Shown: positions 33,060 to 42,095, counted from the stretch's first letter. The stretch: DNA of 64,000 nt from Eximiradius sp. (GCA_937127445.1 CAKZLY010000015.1:1-64000); one strand, 5' to 3'. The notes: generated by a model from the letters alone, not told the origin. Made by a program: numbers and translations.

Positions 33060-33718
33060 AAGAAATAATAGGAATTATCAATAAAGAAATTGTTAGTGAA
33101 TTTAGAACGAAATCATCGCTTGCTACAGTTGGTTTATTTATTGTAACGACTATCACAATCATAGGAATAGGCATTGGGAACGAACCAATAAATGGCCAAA
33201 TTGCTGGTGGTTTGCTATGGGTTGTTATGTTTTTTTCGTCGATGGTAGGGCTTTCAAAAATATTCATTCTGGAAGAGGAACGCGGCACATCAATGTTCTT
33301 ATTAATTCAAGCAAATTCTGGTTACATATATTTCGGGAAATTAGTTTATAATACCTTATTAAGTTTAACCATCTATTTTATCACCATACTGTTATTTTTA
33401 TTTTTTCTCAATCAGGTCAGCATTAATTCGTGGAATGTGTTTATATTAACAATGCTGCTATCATCAATTGGGTTGGCGGCTGCTACCACAATTATTTCGG
33501 CATTAATATCAAAAGCTGGGAGCAAGAACGCCCTCTTCCCTGTTCTTGCGTTCCCTGTTTTGCTTCCACTTATTTTTATTGGAATAAGTTTAACGATTGA
33601 CTCAATAGAAGGCATTAGTTTAGCAAAAGCCTCGAACAACCTCAATATGCTTGTTGCTTATAGTGGTCTCAATATTATTCTATCATATTATTTATTTGAT
33701 TATATATGGCGAGAATAA
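33056..33718 (+). CDS. ccmB: CcmB-like ABC-transporter permease
   Basis: A 220-residue membrane protein with six hydrophobic helices. The start MKEIIGIINKEIVSEFRTKS, the GGLLWVVMFFSSMVGLSKIF helix and the LEEERGTSMFLLIQA loop match CcmB, the permease of the CcmABC cytochrome c maturation system; FPVLLPLIFIGI near the C-terminus is also typical. The gene overlaps the barrel gene by 4 bases. No ccmA, ccmC or other cytochrome c maturation gene is present in the window, so the partner ATPase must be encoded elsewhere or the protein has been recruited for another use. Confidence 0.8.
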   Translation: MKEIIGIINKEIVSEFRTKSSLATVGLFIVTTITIIGIGIGNEPINGQIAGGLLWVVMFFSSMVGLSKIFILEEERGTSMFLLIQANSGYIYFGKLVYNTLLSLTIYFITILLFLFFLNQVSINSWNVFILTMLLSSIGLAAATTIISALISKAGSKNALFPVLAFPVLLPLIFIGISLTIDSIEGISLAKASNNLNMLVAYSGLNIILSYYLFDYIWRE

Positions 33719-33783
33719 TTTGTAACTATAATTACAAATTGGTTGTTATATAAATGTCACAAAATTTACAATTGGAATAATAT

Positions 33784-36700
33784 ATGATAAAATTAAATTT
33801 TGTTTTAATTTTAATAATAATAAATATTTGTCAAGTATTTTCAGCAATTACAATTAAATATTCAAATTTAGACCTTTCGAAAGCACCGGCTGGATATATT
33901 GAAGTTGAAGTTTTTCAAGACAATGTCCCAATTGATAATTTAACAGTAGATGATGTGTTAATAATCGAACTAACTCGCACAAAAAAACCTGACAAAGTAG
34001 AAAAAATTTCAGGAACAAAATTTGCTATCAGCTGGCGTACCCCGTTAGAAACATATCCAACTTATATAAAACCAACAAATCCCGATGATGTACCATTGAT
34101 TGGTTTATCACTAATCATTTCACACGATGGAGAAATCGGTAAATTAAGCATTCCTTATGAAAATCCGGGTTTACCGATATTAGTAATTAAAGAAGCTCAT
34201 AGTGGCATTCAGCAGAAAGAGCTTTCTTTTGAGAAAACGAACAAAAACCAGATATACGTAATTGCATTTACTAATAAGGGATCGATTGATAAAAAATTGA
34301 GATTAGACTCAATTACATTTACAAGTCCATATTTTTCATACAATTGGCAAGGCACTTCTTTTGATATGTATTCTCGACCTCCGATGGAATTAGAAAACAG
34401 TACACATTATTTAGTTGATATAAATTATCAATCGCCTGGTGACAATAGACCTATAAGAGCATTGATGCAACTCCATTACAATAATGGGATGATAAAAAGT
34501 CTTCCGCTTTTAGCAGGGAATCTTGAAGTAAAACAAACTACAATGTTGCAATTGCTTAAACCAAATGGTGGAGAAAAACTTACTCCTTGCGAAACATACG
34601 AAATTAAATGGAAAGGGCATTCGAAAGACCAGCCTGTCATTGTTGAGTATTCTATTGATAATGGACGCAGTTGGCTGCAAATTGCCAAGGTAATGGACTC
34701 AGTTTATAAATGGATTGTCCCAAATGTTGAAACTTCATCTGCATTGGTGCGAGTTCGCCAGGAATTTACAAAAGCAAATGAGGTTGTGCTAAAAGAAGAT
34801 TGGTCTAACATTACCAAAATTGCTTTCAACTCTAATGGTGCAAAAGCAATTGGTGTAAACACTCAGGGGAATATTTACGAATTTGATATTTACAACCAAC
34901 CGAATGCACCTTTGAACAAGTATTTCGCGAGTTTATCGACCAATAATTTGATAAACATAAATGTCGATTATATTAATAATGATAATGAAATTACCTATTT
35001 TTTCAGGGAAAATTATTTTTCTTTACCCAAAGCAGCATACTACAAGGTGGGGGTTTCGCCTTCATATAAAACTATACCTTCCCCAATTGACCTTAACAAA
35101 GTATATACTGACCCAAAACGCAGATTTTTCATTACAAAAAATACTTTTGAACCTAAATTTTATGTGCTGGACATTAATAATTTGTCAATCTTGAATTCTG
35201 TAATAACAAAGATGCCTGTAAGTAGTATTAGTTTCAATAAATCCGGCGATACTTTGGCGACAATTGAGATTGATGGAAGAATTAGTTTGTATAGAATAGT
35301 TGATGCAAATAACATTGTTAAAATAAAAAACTTTTTTGTTGAATATACAGCAATACCTGTTAACATTAAATTTTCACCTAACGGACAATTCCTTGCAATT
35401 TCAGTAATGCAGGAAGATAATGTAGGGACCGACACATATTTGTATGATTTAGAGAAACAAATGATTGTGAGAACTTTCCGACCTGCTGTAAATGAGCCCG
35501 TTGAGGTAGATTTTAGCCCATCAACAAATGCTATTGTAATAGGTTCGCCGAATTTAGACCAAATTGTTATATATGATTTAACAGGTTCGGGAACAAAGTC
35601 AGTTCTTGCAGGCCATTTCAATTCAATGAATGATATGAGATTAGACCCAGAAGGGTTTGCAATCTTATCTTCGTCGAATGGTGAAGGAAATTTCAAGCAT
35701 CGTTCTTTTTCTTATCCTGAATTAGATGTTTCGGACAATAATTTTAGTATTGTTGCTGCAAATTTAACTATCATTCAACCCCAGATACAGCCAATAATCA
35801 TTGGAACCGACAACTTTTATACTTTTACTGCTGAAATTTGCAATAATAGTGACGTCCCAGTATATATTTATGATGTATCTACTCAAAATGAAACCCACGT
35901 TAAAATTTTGAATTCAATATTGAGTGACACTTTATATCCAAATAATTGCTTTGAATTGCAGATAAATATAGCCCCTCAGGACACAGGGAAAATTGAAGAT
36001 CAAGTTATTTTTCACTCTTGCTACAAGGATTTTATTTTCCCAATTTCTTTCCAAAGTTTGGATAGAAAGCTTACTTTAATTAATCCTAATGGTAATATTT
36101 TCGAAGAAACTTGCTTAAGAACAAGTAAATTGACTAAATTCCCAATATTCAGGAACGACGATACTATTGATGTGCTCATAAATAGAATAAAAATCGAAGA
36201 TGGATATGGTAACATTTTCAAAATAGAAGATTTCACTTACGATACAATTATTAAACCCGGCGAAACATTATACTTAAACATTTCGTTTTCACCAGAAGAA
36301 TTGAAGGAATATTCCTGCAATCTATTTATTTATCATTCTAATCAAAACAACGTTGTGAAGCGGGTTTTACTTAAAGGCAAAGGTATTGGAACATTTTTAA
36401 CTGTAAGTCACGAGAAATTGATGTTCATCAATGAAATTAATAACCGCAAATTAATTGTTAAGAACATTAGCCAACAGAGAACAACACTTACAGAGGTGCA
36501 TTTTGAGCCCGATGGTTATTATTTTTTAAACACTCCATTACCAATAGTAATTGAAAAAAATCAATCTGTTGAGTTGGATATTGTACGAAAAAATACTTCA
36601 ATTGAACCTGTTCAAATCTATTTTACAGCAATTCCCTGTCTTGCATCAAATGCTATTATACTGGATAACTACGTTGGCACCTCACAATTAAAAATTGGAA

Positions 36701-37362
36701 AAGTCGAAGCAGACCCGCGAAAGAACGCTAAAATTGAAATATCATTTGTAAATACTGAAAATTATCCATATCAAGGTGAAAGATTTTTCGAAGGCGAAAT
36801 TAGCATTAATCAAAGGGCGTTCTATCCTCTAAGTATATTTTCGAAATACGGAAATGCAAAGATTTCATCCAATCAAGTAGTCGATAATAAAAGGCTCATT
36901 AAATTTAGAATAGAAGGTGACTTCGGTGTAAACGGAACTCTATGTGAGATAACAGGTGTTTCCGGACTTACAGATGAGGTCATTTCCCCGATAGAATGGA
37001 AAAACTCTATATTCTGGGGGACATCCGTTCAAACTAATGTGTTGGATGGTGAACTTAGACTAACAAATATCTGCGAAAATCGGCTTATAAATTCAAAATC
37101 TACTTTTATAAATAGTATTAGCCCAATTCCAGCAAAAGACATTATTAATTTATCTATTAATAATGAGGCACCAACAACAGCATATATTGAAATAACTGAT
37201 ATATTTGGAAACGTTATAATGAAAACTGAAGCAATATATCTTTCTTCTGGTTCAGGTATATTGCTCCCAATAAACGTTTCATATATGAGCAATGGAATGT
37301 ATAAGTTGGCTTTGCACACCCAAAAAGAAACTATTATCGAAAAAATTATAATACTAAGATAG
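33784..37362 (+). CDS. Large secreted protein with beta-propeller, Hydin-like domains and T9SS sorting domain
   Basis: A 1192-residue surface protein. Order of regions: signal peptide (about 1-20); N-terminal beta domain; a Kre9/KNH-like domain marked by LLKPNGGEKLTPCETYEIKW (about 258-277); a WD40/YVTN-like beta-propeller (about 330-640, repeats such as ISFNKSGDTLATIEIDG and IKFSPNGQFLAISV); ASPM/SPD-2/Hydin-like (choice-of-anchor) immunoglobulin folds (about 650-890) with cysteine pairs; further beta domains; and a C-terminal type IX sorting domain starting ISPIPAKDIINLSI and ending in KIIILR. It is probably a cell-surface binding or structural protein. Its ligand is unknown. Confidence 0.8.
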   Translation: MIKLNFVLILIIINICQVFSAITIKYSNLDLSKAPAGYIEVEVFQDNVPIDNLTVDDVLIIELTRTKKPDKVEKISGTKFAISWRTPLETYPTYIKPTNPDDVPLIGLSLIISHDGEIGKLSIPYENPGLPILVIKEAHSGIQQKELSFEKTNKNQIYVIAFTNKGSIDKKLRLDSITFTSPYFSYNWQGTSFDMYSRPPMELENSTHYLVDINYQSPGDNRPIRALMQLHYNNGMIKSLPLLAGNLEVKQTTMLQLLKPNGGEKLTPCETYEIKWKGHSKDQPVIVEYSIDNGRSWLQIAKVMDSVYKWIVPNVETSSALVRVRQEFTKANEVVLKEDWSNITKIAFNSNGAKAIGVNTQGNIYEFDIYNQPNAPLNKYFASLSTNNLININVDYINNDNEITYFFRENYFSLPKAAYYKVGVSPSYKTIPSPIDLNKVYTDPKRRFFITKNTFEPKFYVLDINNLSILNSVITKMPVSSISFNKSGDTLATIEIDGRISLYRIVDANNIVKIKNFFVEYTAIPVNIKFSPNGQFLAISVMQEDNVGTDTYLYDLEKQMIVRTFRPAVNEPVEVDFSPSTNAIVIGSPNLDQIVIYDLTGSGTKSVLAGHFNSMNDMRLDPEGFAILSSSNGEGNFKHRSFSYPELDVSDNNFSIVAANLTIIQPQIQPIIIGTDNFYTFTAEICNNSDVPVYIYDVSTQNETHVKILNSILSDTLYPNNCFELQINIAPQDTGKIEDQVIFHSCYKDFIFPISFQSLDRKLTLINPNGNIFEETCLRTSKLTKFPIFRNDDTIDVLINRIKIEDGYGNIFKIEDFTYDTIIKPGETLYLNISFSPEELKEYSCNLFIYHSNQNNVVKRVLLKGKGIGTFLTVSHEKLMFINEINNRKLIVKNISQQRTTLTEVHFEPDGYYFLNTPLPIVIEKNQSVELDIVRKNTSIEPVQIYFTAIPCLASNAIILDNYVGTSQLKIGKVEADPRKNAKIEISFVNTENYPYQGERFFEGEISINQRAFYPLSIFSKYGNAKISSNQVVDNKRLIKFRIEGDFGVNGTLCEITGVSGLTDEVISPIEWKNSIFWGTSVQTNVLDGELRLTNICENRLINSKSTFINSISPIPAKDIINLSINNEAPTTAYIEITDIFGNVIMKTEAIYLSSGSGILLPINVSYMSNGMYKLALHTQKETIIEKIIILR

Positions 37363-37377
37363 AGTAAAAGGTGAAAA

Positions 37378-39303
37378 GTGAGAAAGATCACGATATTACT
37401 TTTTTTATTATTGAGCAGTAATTCACTATTCGGGATACAAGACACAAATTATAGGAATATTTTTCTATATAGTTCATTGGCAATTCAAGGCAACTTTTAT
37501 AATTCGAATTTCCGAAGCTTGCCAGCATACCCAAGTTGTTGCACCAATTATGATTTTGCCAACGGAATGGGATATTTTCTTGGGCTTGGAATGGGATATA
37601 ATCAGGATAAAAATATACTAAACAGTGAAATTTCATATTTATTTGGTGCTAAGCTATCTGATTTATCTGCCAAATATTCAATAGATGAATTTATCGGATA
37701 TTATATTGATAAGGATATTTATCAAAAAATTATCTCTAACTATACGCTTGATGTTGATTTAATGACAATTGGAATTTTTTCTCAAATAAGTATTAAACCA
37801 CCATTGAACTTACCGCTTTTTATCTCTTTTGGTCTTAATCTCGATTTCCCAATTTCAAATGAATTATACAAAGTTGAAAAATTAAAGAAGCCTGACAATA
37901 TTACTTTTTCTGACACAAAATCAAGAATAAGAGGAGAACAATCGGGTAAAATAAATGATTTGTCCGCTGTTTTATATTCAATTTCGTTTGGCGTTGCGTA
38001 TTATACTTTCAATTTTAAGAATTTCACACTTCAACCAAAGTTTGAATTGAATTATGGGCTAAATAATGTTGTTAGAAATGTCGATTGGAAAATTGTTAGT
38101 TCCAAGCTTGGGATGGATATTAATTTTAATATTCCTAAAATTAAGGAAGAACCTAAAATTCAGCCAATAAATCCACCTATGCCTGAACCCGAAATTCCAG
38201 CTAATCCAAATTTAGAATATAATTTAACTGCAAAATACTCAAATATTGAGCTGGAAGATAGTTCCAATATAGACATACCGATTTTCAGCAACCTTGAAGC
38301 AGAGATTTCAGTACTGCCATCTATTATTTTTTTCCAGAAAAACAGCAATCAATTGAATAATGTTATTAAGCCGATAAATCCGATTGCTAAATCTATTAAT
38401 TTGGATACTGCTTTCATTAAGTTCATCAAAAATAGTGAAGTCGCTACATTAGTTACAATAAATAGATTAGAAAGTGAAAATCCAATAATTTATCAAAAAC
38501 GCAAAGATAAGATAATAGAAATTGTCAAAAATTTTGCTCCGAACAATTTAGCAAACTTTGAATTTCAAGAAAACGTTATAAAAAAAGACAGCATTAATAA
38601 AAAAACCGAGGATGAATATATATGTGCAAAATTTGAGTATAAAGATTTTAATATTAAGAGATTTAATTACTACAAAGAAACAAGAAATACTTATTATTCA
38701 AAAAACCGAAATGTTGTTTTTTTCAATGCCCAAATACCTTTTGAGTATGAGAATTATCAAATTGAGATATTCATCAATGATAGTCTTGTTTTCGAAAATA
38801 ATAATATTGATACAAGATTTAATATAATCGATGATTATTTCCTCTACCGAGGATTTGTAAATACTCCGATGAACGTCAAAACGAAAGTTAAATTAAAAAA
38901 TGGAATAGAATTAACAAATGATAAAACATATATAATAAATCCAAAACTATCGCAAATTAATTTGATTATCAATCCAAACGATGGTAAAGAATATACAATA
39001 TTAGGATTATTCGATTTCGATAGTAGTGAGTTTGCACTTTTTGACAACAGAGTACGAGAAAAAGTGCTTGACGACCTATATTATCGAGGGAAAAAACTCA
39101 CAATAATTCCGTTTACTGATAATATTGGAAGTAAAGATTATAATTATAAATTGGCTGAGAAAAGGGCTTTGGCAGCTATTAAATTATTACAATTGCGCGA
39201 CGAAGACTATAAAATTGAATATCCCGCACAATATTTATACGATAACCGAACACCATTGGGACGGATATTAAATAGAAGCGTAATAATCAGAATTGAGAAG
39301 TAA
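37378..39303 (+). CDS. OmpA-family outer-membrane protein
   Basis: A 641-residue protein with a signal peptide (MRKITILLFLLLSSNSLFG), an N-terminal beta-barrel-like region (about 20-250), a proline-rich joint (INPPMPEPEIPANP, about 265-278), a long middle region, and a C-terminal OmpA-like peptidoglycan-binding domain (LGLFDFDSSEFALFD, IIPFTDNIGSKDYNYKLAEKRA, and NRSVIIRI at the end). The OmpA signature keeps the aspartate and arginine used to bind peptidoglycan. The start is a GTG at 37378 with AAGGTG upstream. It directly follows the large T9SS protein (15 bases). Confidence 0.85.
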   Translation: MRKITILLFLLLSSNSLFGIQDTNYRNIFLYSSLAIQGNFYNSNFRSLPAYPSCCTNYDFANGMGYFLGLGMGYNQDKNILNSEISYLFGAKLSDLSAKYSIDEFIGYYIDKDIYQKIISNYTLDVDLMTIGIFSQISIKPPLNLPLFISFGLNLDFPISNELYKVEKLKKPDNITFSDTKSRIRGEQSGKINDLSAVLYSISFGVAYYTFNFKNFTLQPKFELNYGLNNVVRNVDWKIVSSKLGMDINFNIPKIKEEPKIQPINPPMPEPEIPANPNLEYNLTAKYSNIELEDSSNIDIPIFSNLEAEISVLPSIIFFQKNSNQLNNVIKPINPIAKSINLDTAFIKFIKNSEVATLVTINRLESENPIIYQKRKDKIIEIVKNFAPNNLANFEFQENVIKKDSINKKTEDEYICAKFEYKDFNIKRFNYYKETRNTYYSKNRNVVFFNAQIPFEYENYQIEIFINDSLVFENNNIDTRFNIIDDYFLYRGFVNTPMNVKTKVKLKNGIELTNDKTYIINPKLSQINLIINPNDGKEYTILGLFDFDSSEFALFDNRVREKVLDDLYYRGKKLTIIPFTDNIGSKDYNYKLAEKRALAAIKLLQLRDEDYKIEYPAQYLYDNRTPLGRILNRSVIIRIEK

Positions 39304-39328
39304 TAAAATAGTAAATTCGATAGAAATT

Positions 39329-39369
39329 AAAAAGGATGCTTGCTGAAATAAATGGCAAACATCCTTTTA
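39329..39369. terminator. Bidirectional terminator
   Basis: A 14-pair stem with one mismatch (AAAAGGATG on the left, CATCCTTTT on the right, extended by TTGC/GCAA) around an 11-base loop. It lies between the convergent OmpA-family and FKBP genes. Confidence 0.85.
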
Positions 39370-39389
39370 TTTGCGAACAATCAACTATT

Positions 39390-40145
39390 TCATTTCGTTT
39401 TCATTTCGTTAGGATTATTTTTTGCGATTTCAACCAGTTCCATTTCGAAAATCAAGGTAGCATAAGGCGGGATAACCATTCCATAACCTTCTTCTCCGTA
39501 AGCAAGTTTTGAAGGGACGACAACTTCCCAGCGAGAACCAACAGGCATCATAGGAATAACAATTTTCCACCCTTCAATAAGATTCTTAATAGGAAGATAA
39601 ACAGGATTATTTTTCGCTGAGCTATCAAAAACAGTTCCATCTGGAAATTTTGCAATAAGTTTCATCATTACAGCATCGTTAATTGATGGCTTAGGCCCAT
39701 TCCCAGGTTTTATAACTCTATATTGAATACCTGAAGGTAATGAAATAACCCCGCTTTTCTTTTTATTTTCCTCTAAAAATTTAATTTCTTCTGCTTTGTT
39801 TTTTTCAGCATTTTTACGGAAATTTTCTAATTCTTTTTGTTGCCTCTTTTCCTGAGTTTGACGAACACGCTCCATAAGTTTCATATTCAATTCTTGACGC
39901 TCAGACTTCTTAATTTTAGCCTTCGACTCGGAAGTGTCATCAGAAAAGCCATCACGTAATCCTTGCAAATAAGCTTCTTCAACAAAAGGGAAACTATCAT
40001 TCCGGAAAGCAGCTCCCAAATCATATCCAACAGAATAGCTTATTTTTTCATTTTCTGATTTAAGATTAACGCTTTGCTGTTCATTAGTTTTTTTTGAGCA
40101 AGCAACAACTACAAAAAGTAGTAATACCAAACGTAAATATTTCAT
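39390..40145 (-). CDS. FKBP-type peptidyl-prolyl isomerase, lipoprotein
   Basis: A 251-residue periplasmic folding enzyme. The start at 40145 gives a lipoprotein signal with Cys16 in VVVACSKK. An N-terminal dimerisation region with ISYSVGYDLGAAF is followed by a charged helix and a C-terminal FKBP domain (about 145-245) with GIQYRVIKPGNG, FPDGTVFDSS, LIEGWKIVIPMMPVGSRWEV, and a Y-G-E-E-G-Y-G loop. This is the Mip/FkpA layout. A longer frame upstream (to 40202) would precede the lipobox with another hydrophobic stretch and is unlikely. Single gene, ending at a shared terminator. Confidence 0.92.
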   Translation of the reverse strand: MKYLRLVLLLFVVVACSKKTNEQQSVNLKSENEKISYSVGYDLGAAFRNDSFPFVEEAYLQGLRDGFSDDTSESKAKIKKSERQELNMKLMERVRQTQEKRQQKELENFRKNAEKNKAEEIKFLEENKKKSGVISLPSGIQYRVIKPGNGPKPSINDAVMMKLIAKFPDGTVFDSSAKNNPVYLPIKNLIEGWKIVIPMMPVGSRWEVVVPSKLAYGEEGYGMVIPPYATLIFEMELVEIAKNNPNEMKTK

Positions 40146-40284
40146 AGTTTTTCCAAAAATTAATAAAAAATATAAGCAAAATAATAATAATTTCGCATTC
40201 AATTATTTGAAAATATTTTTTTAAGAATTAAACCTTTTGTATTTTTTAAAGTCTAATTTAGTAAAAATATAAGATGTTAGTGAG

Positions 40285-40839
40285 TTGATAGATAGTGAAG
40301 ACAAAAATATAATAGATGATTATTTATCAAATAGTAGTAATAATGCAGCCAAAAGGCTTATTCGAAAATATGAAAAATTTGTTTTTGCTATTGCTTTGAG
40401 ATATGTGGGTTCATATGACGATGCTGAGGATTTAACACAAGAAGTATTTATCAAAGCACTGAACAATTTGAAAAAGTTTAAGCAGGACAGTTCTCTAAAA
40501 ACGTGGTTATATAGAATAACGGTAAACACTTGCTTAACATTTATGAGGAAGAAAAAAATTACGAGTTTTTTCAAACTTGACGATAATAGTGATGTAATTA
40601 AAAAACAAAAAGATTTTAGTCCAGAACAATATTATATTGCTAACGAATTAGAACGAAAGTTTTTATCTGAATTAACAAAATTACCAGAAAAACAACGAGA
40701 AACATTTGCATTGAGATACTTTGACAATTTAAGCTACGAAGAAATATCACAATTACTTGGAACAAGCGTTGGCGGACTAAAAGCGAACTATTTTCAGGCA
40801 ATAAAAAAATTATCAGAAAAACTTAAAAGTGAGATATAA
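40285..40839 (+). CDS. ECF-type RNA polymerase sigma factor
   Basis: A 184-residue sigma-70 family factor with region 2 (FAIALRYVGSYDDAEDLTQEVFIKALNNL, in pieces: the DAEDLTQEVF core is canonical) and region 4 (LPEKQRETFALRYFDNLSYEEISQLLGTS). It is of the extracytoplasmic-function type. The only workable start is TTG at 40285: an in-frame stop lies 15 bases upstream and no ATG is available at the N-terminus. It is followed by a membrane-spanning protein and a Spy-like periplasmic protein, a typical arrangement for an envelope-stress regulon. Confidence 0.92.
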   Translation: MIDSEDKNIIDDYLSNSSNNAAKRLIRKYEKFVFAIALRYVGSYDDAEDLTQEVFIKALNNLKKFKQDSSLKTWLYRITVNTCLTFMRKKKITSFFKLDDNSDVIKKQKDFSPEQYYIANELERKFLSELTKLPEKQRETFALRYFDNLSYEEISQLLGTSVGGLKANYFQAIKKLSEKLKSEI

Positions 40840-40840
40840 A

Positions 40841-41482
40841 ATGGGAAATCAAGAACAAATAAAAAAGAAACTACTCGAACTCCTTCCTGATTACGTTTTT
40901 CGGAGGCTTGGTGAAAGCGAAAGAGAATTCTTCGAAATGCATTACACAGAGTTTGAAGATATACAAAAGGAAGTGAAAGAAGCTCAGCTTTTCTTCGAGA
41001 AATTGGAACAGATGGACTTCGACAGGGTATTTCAATCTCATACTGTCAATACATCAGTAAAAGTATTGAACAAAATGGAGAGAAAAGTACGACCACAAAG
41101 TTCACTAAGATTGGTTCCTAAATTGGCACTTCCATTGATTGCTCTAATTGTAATATTTATTGCTATACAATTAGATTTACATAACAGAGGAAGATATATT
41201 AAGATTGACCAGGCTCAGATTGCAAGGCTTAGTGAACCGGTAGTTATTGATAGCTCGATTATAGATGAAGTAAATTCGCAAGATTTAGTTAAATTTATAG
41301 AATATGGAACATCAGAGAAAGAAGAAGAAATAAACGATGAAGAAATTGAAGAAATTAACAATTCTTTAGCAGAATTTATTAGTAATGATGTTGGAGTAAA
41401 TTATTTAGATGAGTTTAATATTTATAACTATTTTGAATACATTGATGAAGATATTTTTCAAGAAATAATTGAGGGAAAATAA
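40841..41482 (+). CDS. Anti-sigma-factor-like transmembrane protein
   Basis: A 213-residue protein with an N-terminal cytoplasmic part, one transmembrane helix (about 94-112) and an acidic outer part. The N-terminal segment (LLPDYVFRRLGESEREFFEMH) has the layout of zinc-finger anti-sigma domains, and the His (H34) is in place. The Cys-x2-Cys that should follow is replaced by F-E-D-I. It would therefore bind its sigma factor without zinc. It starts 1 base after the sigma gene stop; an in-frame GTG at 40829 is a less likely start. The role is inferred from position and topology. Confidence 0.7.
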   Translation: MGNQEQIKKKLLELLPDYVFRRLGESEREFFEMHYTEFEDIQKEVKEAQLFFEKLEQMDFDRVFQSHTVNTSVKVLNKMERKVRPQSSLRLVPKLALPLIALIVIFIAIQLDLHNRGRYIKIDQAQIARLSEPVVIDSSIIDEVNSQDLVKFIEYGTSEKEEEINDEEIEEINNSLAEFISNDVGVNYLDEFNIYNYFEYIDEDIFQEIIEGK

Positions 41483-41483
41483 A

Positions 41484-41999
41484 ATGAAACAAGCATTATT
41501 TTATTATCTTATCCCGCTGATATTATTATTTTCAATCATAGAAACCAAAGGACAACCTTTTCAGGGAGAAAAAGCATTTCAACGTTTTTCAACAATGAAA
41601 AAATTGAAAATGATAGAGATTTTAGCTCTTGATGAGGCGAAATCTGATAAGTTTCTGGCAAAATATACTTCGTACGACAACAAGATTTTTACTATACATA
41701 ATCAAATTGACAAAGCAACTCGTGAACTGATGGAGCTTATGAAACAGGAACGCGTTAAATTAAATGATTTGAAGAATAAGAATGCCGAAATTATTAATCT
41801 TCACTCTGAATTATCGAAAACTATGGGCGAACGATACAAAGAATTTCAGAACTTACTTAGCGACGAAGAGCTTGCAAAGTTAATACTATTCGAAAGAAAC
41901 TTTAACAATGAAGTTAGAAAGAAAATAATGGGAAGAGGACATAATAGAAATGCTCCTGACGAACCACAAGACCGACCAAGAAGAAAATATCAAAGATGA
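41484..41999 (+). CDS. Spy/CpxP-like periplasmic protein
   Basis: A 171-residue exported protein with a signal peptide (about 1-22, ending IIETKG) and a helical, charged mature part. The region FSTMKKLKMIEILALDEAKS, a coiled middle, and LLSDEELAKLILFERNF follow the pattern of Spy/CpxP/heavy-metal-sensor proteins, which bind misfolded proteins or metals in the periplasm. The ATG at 41484 has GAGG upstream. It directly follows the anti-sigma-like gene. The C-terminus is basic with RGHNRN. In similar clusters the product feeds back on the membrane-bound regulator. Confidence 0.75.
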   Translation: MKQALFYYLIPLILLFSIIETKGQPFQGEKAFQRFSTMKKLKMIEILALDEAKSDKFLAKYTSYDNKIFTIHNQIDKATRELMELMKQERVKLNDLKNKNAEIINLHSELSKTMGERYKEFQNLLSDEELAKLILFERNFNNEVRKKIMGRGHNRNAPDEPQDRPRRKYQR

Positions 42000-42003
42000 T
42001 AAT

Positions 42004-42038
42004 AAAAGGAGGCAATTTAATGCTTCCTTTTTTTTTTC
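42004..42038 (+). terminator. Rho-independent terminator of the sigma-factor operon
   Basis: AAAAGGAGGCA pairs with TGCTTCCTTTT across an ATTTA loop and is followed by a run of eleven or more T. It starts 5 bases after the stop codon of the Spy-like gene. Confidence 0.88.
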
Positions 42039-42058
42039 ATTTAGTTAATAAAAAATAC

Positions 42059-42066
42059 TAATTTTG
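42059..42066 (+). promoter_or_regulatory. Candidate -7 element before the glycosyltransferase
   Basis: TAATTTTG fits TANNTTTG and ends 29 bases before the ATG at 42096, at a suitable distance. The -33 box is weak (TTTC-like), so this rests mainly on the -7 box and on its position just after a terminator. Confidence 0.4.
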
Positions 42067-42095
42067 CATACAGTGCAATTACAAATATTCTGATA

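Noticed and set aside
35160-35696. A 178-residue minus-strand frame inside the propeller protein gene
   Set aside because: It is a shadow of the large T9SS gene, with low-complexity composition and no motifs.
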